Shown in pieces: positions 20,826 to 30,313 of a DNA stretch of 64,000 bases (the stretch's first letter is position 1; each line of letters opens with the position of its first letter). Origin of the DNA: Gammaproteobacteria bacterium (lineage in GTDB: Bacteria > Pseudomonadota > Gammaproteobacteria > VBWC01); the NCBI GenBank assembly GCA_023266115.1, contig JAHFRU010000005.1, positions 1 to 64,000 on the forward strand, read 5' to 3'. Below the pieces are notes generated by a model. That model was not told the origin of the DNA, did no database searches, and was given only the letters and a program-made list of their open reading frames with translations. The translations under genes were made by a program, and so were the position numbers.

Positions 20826-22724
20826 ATGAATATGAATTTTCAGGATGGTTTCGACGTCATCGTGATCGGCGGCGGCCACGCCGGCACCGAGGCCGCGCTG
20901 GCGGCCGCACGACTTGGCGTGCGCACACTGCTGCTGACGCAGAGCATCGAGACCATCGGGCAGATGAGTTGCAACCCGGCGATCGGCGGCATCGGCAAGG
21001 GGCACCTGGTCAAGGAGATTGACGCGCTCGGCGGCGTGATGGCGCGCGCGACCGATCGCGCCGGCATCCAGTTCCGCATCCTGAACGCGAGCAAGGGCCC
21101 GGCCGTGCGCGCGACCCGTGCACAGGCCGACCGCGTGCTGTATCGCCAGGCGATACGCGCGGCCGTCGAAGGCCAACCGAACCTTTTCATATTCCAGCAG
21201 GCCGTCGATGATCTGATCGTCGAAAACGGTCGCGTCACCGGTGTCGTTACCCAAATGGGTCTGCGTTTCGCCGCGCGCGCCGTGGTGCTGACCGTCGGCA
21301 CGTTTCTCGGCGGTCGTATTCACGTCGGCCTGTCCAATTACCAGGGTGGTCGCGCCGGCGATCCGCCGGCAAACGCGCTGGCGAGTCGGCTGCGTGAACT
21401 GCCGTTACGGGTCGCTCGCCTGAAGACCGGCACGCCGCCGCGCATCGACGGCCGCACGATTGATTACCGCCAGCTTGCTGCGCAACCCGGCGATACGCCA
21501 GCGCCGGTGTTTTCCTATATCGGGTCCGCTGCCGAGCATCCCGCCCAGATCGTCTGCCATATTACGGCGACGAACGAACAGACCCATGAGATCGTCCGCA
21601 GCGGCTTGGATCGTTCGCCGATGTACACCGGCGTGATCGAAGGCGTCGGCCCACGCTATTGCCCGTCCATCGAGGACAAGATCGTGCGTTTCAGTGAGCG
21701 TGACTCGCACCAGATATTTGTTGAGCCCGAGGGGCTGAACACGCATGAGGTCTATCCGAACGGGATATCGACCAGTCTGCCCTTCGACGTGCAATATGCG
21801 CTGGTGCGTTCGATCCGCGGTTTCGAAAACGCGCATATCACGCGCCCCGGTTACGCCATCGAATATGACTATTTCGATCCGCGCGATCTGAAGGCGTCGC
21901 TGGAAACGAAACATATTGATGGACTGTTCTTCGCCGGCCAGATCAACGGCACGACCGGTTATGAAGAAGCCGCGGCCCAGGGGTTGATCGCCGGCCTCAA
22001 TGCCGCGCGGCGGGTGAACGGCCTGGAGGCGTGGTGCCCGCGCCGTGACGAAGCCTATATAGGCGTGTTGATCGACGACCTGATCACGCGCGGCACGCTG
22101 GAACCGTATCGCATGTTCACCAGTCGTGCCGAGTACCGGTTGCTCTTGCGTGAAGACAATGCTGACCTGCGCCTGACGTCCAGGGGTCGCGAACTGGGTA
22201 TGGTCGACGACGAACGCTGGCGATTGTTCGAACAGAAGCGCGAAGCACTGGAACGCGAACAACAGCGACTGCGCAACACCTGTCTGCATCCCGGACGTTT
22301 GCCTGTCGCGGACGCCGAGCGCGTGCTCGGCGCGCCGTTAAGCCGCAACCAGAATCTGATGGAACTGTTGCGCCGCCCCGGTGTGCATTACGAAAGCCTG
22401 ATGACACTGCCCGGCGCCGGTGACGGTGCGGCCGATCCGGCGGTACGTCAGCAGGTGGATATCCAGGCCAAATACGCGGGCTACATAGACCGTCAGGAAG
22501 ACGAGATCGTGCGCCAGCGCCGCAACGACGAACTGCGTATCCCGGCCGACGTCGACTATAACGATGTGCGCGGCCTGTCGAGCGAGGTGCGCCAGAAATT
22601 GTCTGCAGTCGCCCCGCAAACGCTCGGCCAGGCGTCACGCGTCCCGGGTGTGACACCGGCGGCGATCTCGCTGTTGCTCGTGCATCTGAAAAAACGCGGC
22701 CACAGGCTGCCGAAGTCGGCCTAG
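20826..22724 (+). CDS. mnmG: tRNA uridine-5-carboxymethylaminomethyl modification enzyme MnmG
   Basis: FAD-dependent partner of MnmE. The protein of about 632 residues has the FAD-binding signature [15 protein letters not shown] at the N-terminus, [21 protein letters not shown]-type sequence after it, [12 protein letters not shown], and the C-terminal helical domain. The frame opens at a GTG at 20820. The ATGs at 20826 and 20832 are both credible, and I use 20826. The alpha/beta-hydrolase gene follows 33 bases downstream. Confidence 0.96.
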   Translation: MNMNFQDGFDVIVIGGGHAGTEAALAAARLGVRTLLLTQSIETIGQMSCNPAIGGIGKGHLVKEIDALGGVMARATDRAGIQFRILNASKGPAVRATRAQADRVLYRQAIRAAVEGQPNLFIFQQAVDDLIVENGRVTGVVTQMGLRFAARAVVLTVGTFLGGRIHVGLSNYQGGRAGDPPANALASRLRELPLRVARLKTGTPPRIDGRTIDYRQLAAQPGDTPAPVFSYIGSAAEHPAQIVCHITATNEQTHEIVRSGLDRSPMYTGVIEGVGPRYCPSIEDKIVRFSERDSHQIFVEPEGLNTHEVYPNGISTSLPFDVQYALVRSIRGFENAHITRPGYAIEYDYFDPRDLKASLETKHIDGLFFAGQINGTTGYEEAAAQGLIAGLNAARRVNGLEAWCPRRDEAYIGVLIDDLITRGTLEPYRMFTSRAEYRLLLREDNADLRLTSRGRELGMVDDERWRLFEQKREALEREQQRLRNTCLHPGRLPVADAERVLGAPLSRNQNLMELLRRPGVHYESLMTLPGAGDGAADPAVRQQVDIQAKYAGYIDRQEDEIVRQRRNDELRIPADVDYNDVRGLSSEVRQKLSAVAPQTLGQASRVPGVTPAAISLLLVHLKKRGHRLPKSA

Positions 22725-22757
22725 CAACACGCCGGCCTGCCGCACCGTTACCCGCCG

Positions 22758-23372
22758 ATGTCTGAACGCCTGTTTATCCAGGGACCCGCCGGGCGCTTGC
22801 AAGCGATCTACCAGCCGGGCGACGCGCATAAACCCGCCGTCGTCGTTTGTCACCCCCACCCGCTGTATGGCGGCACGATGAACAACAAGGTCGTTTACTG
22901 GATCGCGCAGACGTTCCGCCAGCACGGTTGCACGGTGTTGCGATTCAATTTCCGCGGCGTCGATGACAGCGAAGGCAGCTGGGACAACGGCGTCGGCGAG
23001 ACTGACGATGCACGCGCCGCGCTGGCCTGGCTGCATGCTCAGCATCCGGCCGCGCCGTTGTGGCTCGCGGGATTCTCGTTCGGGTGTTACGCCGGCCTGC
23101 GCGCCGCGCACGACGATCAACGTGTCACGCGTTTGTTTGCCGTCGCTCCCGCGGTCAACCATTATGATTTTTCTTTCATGCAGGAAGACACGCGCCCGTT
23201 GACGGTGGTGATCGGTACCCGCGACGAAATCGTGCCGTTCGATGATGTCCAGCGCTGGAGCCGGACGTTGCCGGAAGTCAGATTCCATGCGCTGGCCAAC
23301 GCCGGTCATTTTTTTCCGGACCACAAGCAGGAGTTGCTTGCGGTTCTGGCGAACGACGCCTTCAAGCCATAA
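22758..23372 (+). CDS. Alpha/beta hydrolase, COG2945-type
   Basis: Predicted serine hydrolase of 204 residues. It shows the family markers HPHPLYGGTMNNKVV, LRFNFRGVDDSEG, the nucleophile elbow GFSFGCYAG (serine about residue 109), DEIVPFDD with the probable catalytic acid, and NAGHFFPDH with the catalytic histidine. Proteins of this group are widespread near housekeeping genes, but their substrates are not established. It sits between mnmG and a superoxide-reductase-like gene on the same strand. Confidence 0.88.
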   Translation: MSERLFIQGPAGRLQAIYQPGDAHKPAVVVCHPHPLYGGTMNNKVVYWIAQTFRQHGCTVLRFNFRGVDDSEGSWDNGVGETDDARAALAWLHAQHPAAPLWLAGFSFGCYAGLRAAHDDQRVTRLFAVAPAVNHYDFSFMQEDTRPLTVVIGTRDEIVPFDDVQRWSRTLPEVRFHALANAGHFFPDHKQELLAVLANDAFKP

Positions 23373-23470
23373 TCCACGCACGCACCATGGTTGCGAAGAC
23401 CGTGTTGCAAGCCTCACAATCGTCGCTCTGATATCGGGCGAAAAATGACAACTCCACGGAGGAATTACCC

Positions 23471-23869
23471 ATGATGAATCGCGGCGCGGCTTTACTGGCC
23501 TTGTTCGTTTGGTCCGGTGTATCGATCGCCGGTCCGTTTGACTCGCTGCAACGCGAAACGAATATAGCGCACACACCGATCATCAGTGCGCCGGACAAGG
23601 TTAAACCCGGTGAGGCGTTTGACGTGATGATCGCGATCGGTGAAAAACAGCATCCGTCACTGACCGATCATTTCATCCGTTACATCGCGCTGTATGCCGG
23701 CGATGTCGAGGTGGCGCGCGTTGATCTGACGCCGACCATGAGCGTGCCGCAAGTGACGCTGACGGTGACGCTGCAAACCTCGACGACACTGCGCGCCCTC
23801 GCCGCGCCGAATCACTCGGCCCCCTGGGTCGCCGAACATCCGATCACTGTCACCGAATCGGCAGACTAG
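23471..23869 (+). CDS. Periplasmic superoxide-reductase-like (SORL) protein lacking the cysteine ligand
   Basis: A 132-residue protein with a signal peptide (MMNRGAALLALFVWSGVSIA) and a fold resembling the iron domain of neelaredoxin/desulfoferrodoxin: HTPIISAPDKVKPGEAFDV, then HPSLTDHFIRYIALY. Four histidines (34, 61, 67 and 115) fall where superoxide reductases place their iron ligands. The essential cysteine of the C-N-x-H loop is replaced (A-P-N-H, residues 112-115). Normal superoxide reduction is therefore doubtful. It could bind another metal or act as a carrier. It converges on the LolA-like gene with the stop codons overlapping. The ribosome-binding site is GGAGG before the ATG. Confidence 0.8.
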   Translation: MMNRGAALLALFVWSGVSIAGPFDSLQRETNIAHTPIISAPDKVKPGEAFDVMIAIGEKQHPSLTDHFIRYIALYAGDVEVARVDLTPTMSVPQVTLTVTLQTSTTLRALAAPNHSAPWVAEHPITVTESAD

Positions 23870-24696
23870 CGCAGCTTGCCGCGCAGGCCGGTTTTCATTG
23901 TGCGCGTGGAGAAAACGTCGTCGCTGAGCCCGGTGTTGAGGCGGATATCGGAAACTTCCAGGCGCGTCTTGTGGCCGTTCTGTACGTTCTGTACGTTCAG
24001 GATCTTCCACGCCCAGGCATTCCCGACAGGCTGCCACTCCGTCGTCTGCTGCTTGCGCAGATTACCGTCCAGATCGTAGTAGTCGATACGCGTCGTCAGA
24101 AAGCGGTCGGCGGAAATCCGGCGTACCACCTTGCGGTACGGGTAGAACTCCGCTTCGTCCTTGCGCGAGCTTTCGATGACATAGTACGTGACGCCGTCAA
24201 TCTCCTCGGTGGCGGTCAGCGTATGGCTGTCGCGTGACGGATGGCGTGGATCGAGATCGAACGGCTTCAGTTCGGTGGCAGCGAACTCCTCGTCTTCCTC
24301 GATATTGTCGCGATGGCTGACCTTGCGCACGGTGCGCAGCTCGGGCAGATAGATCCATTCATCGTCGGCCTGATCGACATACGGCCGATAACGCCACGAC
24401 ATGTAGGCGATTCCGCGGCCGTGCGCCGGGAATTCCTTGATGAACAGAAATTTTGAATTGACGTTGCCCTCGCCTTTGTAGCGCTTCCACAGCATGGTGT
24501 AGACCAGTTTACGCTCCGGCTGGCCGTCGGCCTCGAACGAGAACGTCAGCGTCGATATGGAATCGTCACCGCCGTAGACATTGAACGCCTTGTTCATCAC
24601 GTCCTCGGCGCTGAGCTCGGCAGCCAACGCTGCGGCACTGATCAGTAACATGGATGCCAGCGCGCCGATGCGCCGCCAGGGCTTGCGGATATTCAT
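23866..24696 (-). CDS. Outer-membrane lipoprotein-sorting (LolA-like) protein
   Basis: Exported 276-residue protein with a signal peptide of about 26 residues and the LolA-like fold of the uncharacterised family often annotated as outer membrane lipoprotein-sorting protein. Family hallmarks are LSAEDVMNKAFNVYGGDD, a run of short beta strands, WIYLPELRTVRKVSHRDN, and YVIESSRKDEAEFYPYRKVV. Such proteins commonly accompany RND exporters, but none is encoded nearby. Its stop codon overlaps that of the SORL gene by four bases (CTAG). Function beyond lipid or lipoprotein binding cannot be assigned. Confidence 0.85.
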   Translation of the reverse strand: MNIRKPWRRIGALASMLLISAAALAAELSAEDVMNKAFNVYGGDDSISTLTFSFEADGQPERKLVYTMLWKRYKGEGNVNSKFLFIKEFPAHGRGIAYMSWRYRPYVDQADDEWIYLPELRTVRKVSHRDNIEEDEEFAATELKPFDLDPRHPSRDSHTLTATEEIDGVTYYVIESSRKDEAEFYPYRKVVRRISADRFLTTRIDYYDLDGNLRKQQTTEWQPVGNAWAWKILNVQNVQNGHKTRLEVSDIRLNTGLSDDVFSTRTMKTGLRGKLR

Positions 24697-24867
24697 GAAG
24701 CGTCCTCCAGTATGTGGATTGCTGACGGTATGCCCGGCCTCCGCGAGCGCGGGCCGTTACAGGCGCTGTCGGCCAGACAATAACAAAAAACTTTGGTCGG
24801 TGGCACGGCGCGCGCATTACAATACCCAATACGCCGCAAACATCAAGCCCGATCACGATATACCCGT

Positions 24868-25515
24868 ATGCCCGGCCAGCCACATAACCTTTGCCCGGAC
24901 GCCACCTTGTCGCAGGGTATCGACCGGCTGGGCCTGTCGCTGGACGCCGGGGTGCAGCTACAGCTGCTCGATTATGTCGCGCTGCTGGAGAAATGGAATC
25001 GCGTCTATAACCTGACCGGGAACAAAACGCGCGGGCAGATGATCGTCCAGCATCTGCTCGACAGCCTTTCCGTCGCGCCCTGGCTGCGGGGTCCGCATAT
25101 CGCCGACATCGGCACCGGCGCCGGCCTGCCCGGTATACCGCTGGCGCTGGCGCGGCCGGGGTTTTCGTTCGTGCTGGTGGATACGCAGCAAAAGAAGACG
25201 CGCTTCGTGCGGCAGGCCATGATCGAGCTCGGCCTGACCAACGTCGAGGTGGTCCAGGCGCGCGCCGCCAATTACCGGCCGCCCGCCCTGTTTACCACGG
25301 TGGTGTCGCGGGCGTTCGCGTCGGCCGCGGATTTTGTCCGGGAAGCCGGCCATCTGTGCGCGCTCGACGGGCTTATTCTGGCGATGAAGGGGCGCTATCC
25401 GGAAACGGAGCTGAAAGAAATTCCCGAACCATATAGAGTAGTAGCCGTCACGGAGCTGACAGTACCCGGTCTGGACGCTGAACGGCATTTGATACAGATA
25501 CAGTCCGCAACTTGA
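24868..25515 (+). CDS. rsmG: 16S rRNA m7G527 methyltransferase
   Basis: Methylates N7 of G527 in 16S rRNA. The 215-residue protein has LLEKWNRVYNLTGNK, the SAM-binding motif IADIGTGAGLPGIPLAL and the SRAFAS segment of the family. The frame extends upstream to 24793, but the added residues are unlike the family, so I start at the ATG at 24868. It precedes parA by 20 bases, keeping the usual mnmG-rsmG-parA-parB order except for the three-gene insertion after mnmG. Confidence 0.95.
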   Translation: MPGQPHNLCPDATLSQGIDRLGLSLDAGVQLQLLDYVALLEKWNRVYNLTGNKTRGQMIVQHLLDSLSVAPWLRGPHIADIGTGAGLPGIPLALARPGFSFVLVDTQQKKTRFVRQAMIELGLTNVEVVQARAANYRPPALFTTVVSRAFASAADFVREAGHLCALDGLILAMKGRYPETELKEIPEPYRVVAVTELTVPGLDAERHLIQIQSAT

Positions 25516-25535
25516 CGTAGTCACAGCAGGCAACC

Positions 25536-26369
25536 ATGGGCAGGGTGATCGCGGTTACCAATCAGAAAGGCGGCGTCGGCAAGACGACGACGTCGGTCAA
25601 CCTCGCCGCGTCGCTGGTCGCGACGCGCCGCCGCGTGCTGCTGCTCGATATCGACCCGCAAGGCAATGCGACGATGGGTAGCGGCGTCGACAAGTACCAG
25701 CTGGAAGCCAGTGCCTGCGACGTATTGCTGGGCGAATGCGGGCTGGCGGACGCTGTCGTCCGCGCCGAACCGGCCGGATATACGCTGTTACCCGCCAACG
25801 CCGACCTGACCGCCGCGGAAGTCGCGCTGATGAACATGCCGAATCGCGAACGCCGGCTGCGCAGCGTGCTGGAACCGGTGCTGGACGACTACGACTATAT
25901 TTTGATCGACTGCCCGCCATCGCTGAACATGCTGACGGTCAATGCGCTGGTGGCGTCGACCGGCGTGATGATCCCGATGCAATGCGAGTACTATGCGCTT
26001 GAGGGTTTGTCCGCCTTGCTCGACACTGTCAGGCAGATCCACCAGACGCTGAACCCGCAGCTGCGCGTCGAGGGCGTGCTGCGCACCATGTACGACCCGC
26101 GCAACAAGCTGGCCACCGAGGTGTCCGACCAGTTGCTGAGCCATATGGGCGACAAGGTCTACCGGACCATTATTCCGCGCAATATCCGCGTCGCGGAGGC
26201 TCCGAGCCATGGCCTGCCGGTGCTGTTATATGATAAAAGCTCGCGTGGCGCGCTGTCGTACCTGGCGCTGGCCGGCGAAATCATACGCCGTGATGCCAAA
26301 GACACGCCCGCCAGGCCGGCCGAATCCCACGGTCCGGCCGTAACGATGGAAATACAGGATGGTGGCTAA
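25536..26369 (+). CDS. parA: Chromosome-partitioning ATPase ParA (Soj)
   Basis: Walker-type ATPase that moves ParB-parS complexes of the origin. The 277 residues contain the deviant Walker A KGGVGKTTTSVNLAA at the N-terminus, Walker A' DIDPQGNATMG and Walker B ILIDCPPSLNML. The last 30 residues are a variable tail. parB starts within its 3' end (11-base overlap). Together with two parS sites in recF this forms a complete ParABS system. Confidence 0.97.
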   Translation: MGRVIAVTNQKGGVGKTTTSVNLAASLVATRRRVLLLDIDPQGNATMGSGVDKYQLEASACDVLLGECGLADAVVRAEPAGYTLLPANADLTAAEVALMNMPNRERRLRSVLEPVLDDYDYILIDCPPSLNMLTVNALVASTGVMIPMQCEYYALEGLSALLDTVRQIHQTLNPQLRVEGVLRTMYDPRNKLATEVSDQLLSHMGDKVYRTIIPRNIRVAEAPSHGLPVLLYDKSSRGALSYLALAGEIIRRDAKDTPARPAESHGPAVTMEIQDGG

Positions 26370-27240
26370 TAAAAAGCGCGGGCTGGGTCGCGGTCTGGAA
26401 GCGCTGCTCGGCAACACAGTACCGGCGGCAGCCGCTGAAGCGCCGCGCGCGGCGCCCGGCAGCGATCTGCGCATGATTCCGGTCGACCTGATCCGCCGCG
26501 GCCGTTACCAGCCGCGTCACGATATGCATACCGAATCGCTCGAGGACCTCGCCGCGTCGATACGCGCGCAGGGCGTGATCCAGCCCGTGGTCGTCCGGCC
26601 GCTGGATGTCGGTGGTTACGAAATCATCGCCGGCGAACGCCGCTGGCGCGCCGCGCAGCTGGCCGGGTTGAGTGAGATACCGACGATCGTCCGTGACGTA
26701 GCGGACAAGGCGGCGATTGCGATGGCGCTGATCGAGAATATCCAGCGCGAAAACCTCAACCCGCTCGAGGAGGCCGGCGCGCTGCAACGTCTGATCCGGG
26801 AATTCGAAATGACCCATCAACAGGCCGCCGAGGCGGTGGGCCGGTCGCGCGCCGCCGTATCGAACCTGCTGCGTCTGCTGGAGCTCAACCAGGATGTCAA
26901 ACAACTGGTCGAAAACCGCCAGCTCGAAATGGGCCACGCGCGCGCGCTGCTCGGACTGACTGGCGGCATGCAGAGCGAGGCCGCGCATCGTGTGGTGGCG
27001 AAGAGGCTGTCAGTGCGCGAAACCGAGCAACTGGTCGCGCAGCTGCAGAAGGACCGCGGCAAGCGCCCGGCGACCCGGGCGGCGGCGGTTGACCCCAACG
27101 TGCGCCAGCTGCAACATGACCTGAGTGAAAAACTGGGTGCCGCCGTGCAGATTCAGCCAGGTGCGCGCGGCAAGGGCAAGCTCGTTATCCAGTACAACAG
27201 CCTGGACGAACTCGACGGGATTTTGTCGCACATAAAATAA
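26359..27240 (+). CDS. parB: Chromosome-partitioning protein ParB (Spo0J)
   Basis: CTP-dependent clamp that loads at parS. The 293-residue protein has an N-terminal KKRGLGRGLEALL box that contacts ParA, the ParB/Srx CTPase domain with GERRWRAAQLAG, and the central helix-turn-helix TQQAAEAVGRSRAAVSNLLRLL-type sequence. The C-terminal dimerisation domain ends in LDELDGILSHIK. The ATG overlaps the end of parA. The likely targets are the recF parS palindromes about 14 kb away. Confidence 0.97.
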   Translation: MVANKKRGLGRGLEALLGNTVPAAAAEAPRAAPGSDLRMIPVDLIRRGRYQPRHDMHTESLEDLAASIRAQGVIQPVVVRPLDVGGYEIIAGERRWRAAQLAGLSEIPTIVRDVADKAAIAMALIENIQRENLNPLEEAGALQRLIREFEMTHQQAAEAVGRSRAAVSNLLRLLELNQDVKQLVENRQLEMGHARALLGLTGGMQSEAAHRVVAKRLSVRETEQLVAQLQKDRGKRPATRAAAVDPNVRQLQHDLSEKLGAAVQIQPGARGKGKLVIQYNSLDELDGILSHIK

Positions 27241-27298
27241 AATTGCGGTAGCTTACGCAAGTACCCGGGAAACCGGCGGCGGCCCCCACGAACAGCTG

Positions 27299-27328
27299 TT
27301 GCAGCTATGGCCGCACGCACGTTATACT
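27299..27328 (+). promoter_or_regulatory. Sigma-70-type promoter of the atp operon
   Basis: TTGCAG at 27299-27304, an 18-base spacer and TATACT at 27323-27328 point towards the atp genes. The predicted start near 27335 lies after the upstream ATG at 27307, which supports the start of the first gene at 27358. Confidence 0.55.
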
Positions 27329-27357
27329 TCGCGGTCAATTTTTTGGGTGTCTCCGGC

Positions 27358-27558
27358 ATGACCGAACCCGGCAGGGTGGCTCCGTTATTGATCGGGGCGG
27401 GCACGATGCTGACGTCGATGGTGGTCGCCGGATTTTTGCTGGGGTATGTGGTGGATACCTGGCTGGGCAGCCAGCCGGTTTTCATGTTGATCTGCGGAGG
27501 CCTCGGCCTGATCGGGGGCTTCATGAAGGTCCACAAGTTGTTAAGCAGGCTCGGTTAA
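27358..27558 (+). CDS. AtpZ/AtpI-type F0 assembly protein
   Basis: Small membrane protein of 66 residues with two hydrophobic segments (PLLIGAGTMLTSMVVAGFLLGYVV and FMLICGGLGLIGGFM) around the family motif GYVVDTWLGS. AtpZ-type proteins are linked to c-ring assembly or cation supply of F-type ATPases. An alternative ATG at 27307 would add 17 residues but lies upstream of the probable transcription start. The next gene is a second, distinct subunit-I protein, so both assembly-factor types precede atpB here. Confidence 0.8.
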   Translation: MTEPGRVAPLLIGAGTMLTSMVVAGFLLGYVVDTWLGSQPVFMLICGGLGLIGGFMKVHKLLSRLG

Positions 27559-27562
27559 AGCG

Positions 27563-27964
27563 GTGGATCCTGCAGCGCATGAGCTGGTTGTAAAGGCCAG
27601 GAAGGTCATGGTTCTGCAGATCGCGATCACTGGGCTGGTCGCGACGGGGGTTTTTTTGGTCCAGGGTGAGGCAGCGGCCAGATCGGCCTGTTACGGCGGG
27701 CTGATAAGCGTCGTGGCGGCATGGATGTTGGGCCGCGGCGTTTTATTAGCGGGCAAGACCGCACCGGAGAGCCCCGGCACAGGCACGTGGATCTTATATA
27801 TGAGTGCCGCACTGCGGTTTGTGCTGGTGCTCGCCTTGTTCGGCGTCGGTCTGGCGATGCTGGAGCTTAAGCCGGTGCCGTTGATCAGCGGCTTTGTCGC
27901 GGCGCAGTTGAGTTACCTGGCACGGTTCAGGGACCAGCCGCGCAGCACCGGGAATTCGGCGTAA
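27563..27964 (+). CDS. atpI: ATP synthase subunit I
   Basis: Inner-membrane protein of the ATP synthase I chain family (133 residues, four hydrophobic segments), thought to assist c-ring assembly. Family features are the N-terminal VKARKVMVLQIAITG, a YGGLISVVAAWMLGRG segment and the C-terminal GFVAAQLSYL. It starts at GTG 27563, four bases after the stop of the AtpZ-like gene. The last dozen residues are hydrophilic. Confidence 0.88.
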   Translation: MDPAAHELVVKARKVMVLQIAITGLVATGVFLVQGEAAARSACYGGLISVVAAWMLGRGVLLAGKTAPESPGTGTWILYMSAALRFVLVLALFGVGLAMLELKPVPLISGFVAAQLSYLARFRDQPRSTGNSA

Positions 27965-27976
27965 TAATAAGCGTAA

Positions 27977-28840
<864 letters not shown>

Positions 28841-28937
28841 TGGCATGGCGGTGTTTGTATGGCGAAATCCCGATCGCATCGGTAGCGGGAACTGGATAGT
28901 TTCGAGTTCGATTGTTTGTTAAATAAGGAGAGAAGTG

Positions 28938-29231
28938 ATGACACCCGAGATGATTTCTGAAATTTACGCCGCGACCGCCGTTGGCGTCGGCGTGATTCTC
29001 GCCGCCGCCGGTCTCGGTTCCGCGATCGGCTGGGGACTGATCTGCGCGAAGACGCTCGAAGGCATCGCGCGTCAGCCGGAAATGCGCCCGGCCCTGATGA
29101 CCAACATGTTCATCTTTGCCGGTCTGATGGAGTCGTTTCCGTTCATCATCCTGGCGTTCGCGATGTGGTTTTTGTTTGCCAACCCGTTTATCGGCGCGAT
29201 GAGCGCCGCGATCAAGACATTAGGCGGCTAA
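28938..29231 (+). CDS. atpE: ATP synthase F0 subunit c
   Basis: c-ring hairpin of 97 residues with two helices joined by the polar loop ARQPE. The ion-binding carboxylate is a glutamate, in FAGLMESFPFI, rather than the aspartate of E. coli, and is followed by serine. Sodium-translocating rings also have Glu-Ser at this place, but they need a glutamine in helix 1, where this protein has Trp/Gly (AIGWGLI). Proton coupling is therefore more likely. AAGGAG seven bases before ATG 28938 favours this start over the GTG one codon earlier. Confidence 0.96.
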   Translation: MTPEMISEIYAATAVGVGVILAAAGLGSAIGWGLICAKTLEGIARQPEMRPALMTNMFIFAGLMESFPFIILAFAMWFLFANPFIGAMSAAIKTLGG

Positions 29232-29275
29232 CAGCCAGTGTTGCCTGACGTCTTTTTTACCGGAGGCGCAAGACC

Positions 29276-29746
29276 GTGAATATTACTGTCTCATTATTTG
29301 GCCAGATGCTCGCGTTTGTCCTGCTGATCTGGTTTGTGAACCGGGTTCTGTGGGGGCCGCTGTCGGCCATGATGGCCGAGCGCCAGAAGCGCATCGCCGA
29401 CGGGCTGGCCGCTGCCGACAAGGGCAAGCACGAACTGGAGCTCGCCGAAAAGCGCGCCAGGGATGTGTTGAAGGACACCAAGGCGCAGGCCGCGGAGATT
29501 CTGGCGCAGGCCGAAAAGCGCGCGTCGGAAATCGCCGAAGAGGGCAAGGCCAGCGCGCGCGCGGAAGGCGAACGTCTGCTGCAGGCGGCGCGGGCCGAGA
29601 TCGATCAGGAAGCCAACCGCGCGAAGGAGCATCTGCGCGGCCAGGTTGCGTCGCTGGCGACGGCCGGTGCCGGCAAGATCCTGCGGCGCGAGGTCGATGC
29701 GAAGGCGCATGCCGATCTGATGAAAGACCTTATCGCGCAAATCTAG
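29276..29746 (+). CDS. atpF: ATP synthase F0 subunit b
   Basis: Peripheral-stalk subunit of 156 residues: one N-terminal membrane helix (LFGQMLAFVLLIWFVNRVLW), the conserved PLSAMMAERQKRIADGL hinge, then a long Ala/Glu/Lys-rich coiled coil. Starts at GTG 29276, preceded by GGAGG. The length equals E. coli AtpF. Confidence 0.97.
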   Translation: MNITVSLFGQMLAFVLLIWFVNRVLWGPLSAMMAERQKRIADGLAAADKGKHELELAEKRARDVLKDTKAQAAEILAQAEKRASEIAEEGKASARAEGERLLQAARAEIDQEANRAKEHLRGQVASLATAGAGKILRREVDAKAHADLMKDLIAQI

Positions 29747-29756
29747 GACGCTGACG

Positions 29757-30293
29757 ATGGCCGAGAAAAGCACACTTGCCCGTCCCTATGCCCAGGCCAT
29801 ATTCGAGCTGGCGCAGAGTCAGCGCGTGCTGCCGGCATGGTCGGAGCACCTGCAAAGGCTGGCGCTTGCCGTGAACGATCTGAATGTGCGGCGGCTGATC
29901 GTTAGCCCGCGCGTCACCGACGACCAGCGGGTCGCGATCATCGCCGAGGTTGCCGGCAACCGGCCAGGTGACAAGGTGGTGGGTCTGCTCAGGGTGCTGG
30001 CGCGTAACCGACGGCTGGGTGTGTTGCCGGAAATCGCCGCGTTGTATGAAAAGCTGCGCGCCGAGGCCGAACGATCGCTGGAGGCCGAAGTGGTGTCGGC
30101 GTTTGACATCACCGAGGAACAGAAACGGCAGTTGGCTGCGGCACTGAAAAAGCGGCTGGACCGAGAGGTCAGCCTGACCTGCCGGACCGACGCGAGTTTG
30201 ATTGGCGGTGCGATCGTCCGCGCCGGGGATCTGGTCATTGACGGGTCCGTAACCGGCAAGCTCGGAAAACTGGCAGTGGCACTGTCGCATTAA
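29757..30293 (+). CDS. atpH: ATP synthase F1 subunit delta
   Basis: OSCP-type subunit that links the b-dimer to the top of F1. The 178 residues begin with the family pattern LARPYAQAIFELA and end with GGAIVRAGDLVIDGSVTGKLGKLA. It lies 10 bases behind atpF and 20 bases before atpA, inside the operon. Confidence 0.97.
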   Translation: MAEKSTLARPYAQAIFELAQSQRVLPAWSEHLQRLALAVNDLNVRRLIVSPRVTDDQRVAIIAEVAGNRPGDKVVGLLRVLARNRRLGVLPEIAALYEKLRAEAERSLEAEVVSAFDITEEQKRQLAAALKKRLDREVSLTCRTDASLIGGAIVRAGDLVIDGSVTGKLGKLAVALSH

Positions 30294-30313
30294 TTTAGTA
30301 GAGGAATCGAAAC

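Noticed and set aside
23471-23869. SoxZ thiosulfate carrier
   Set aside because: Size, signal peptide and beta pattern were tempting, but the HTP, HPSLTDHFIRYI and NH motifs fit the superoxide-reductase fold better and no sox genes are nearby.
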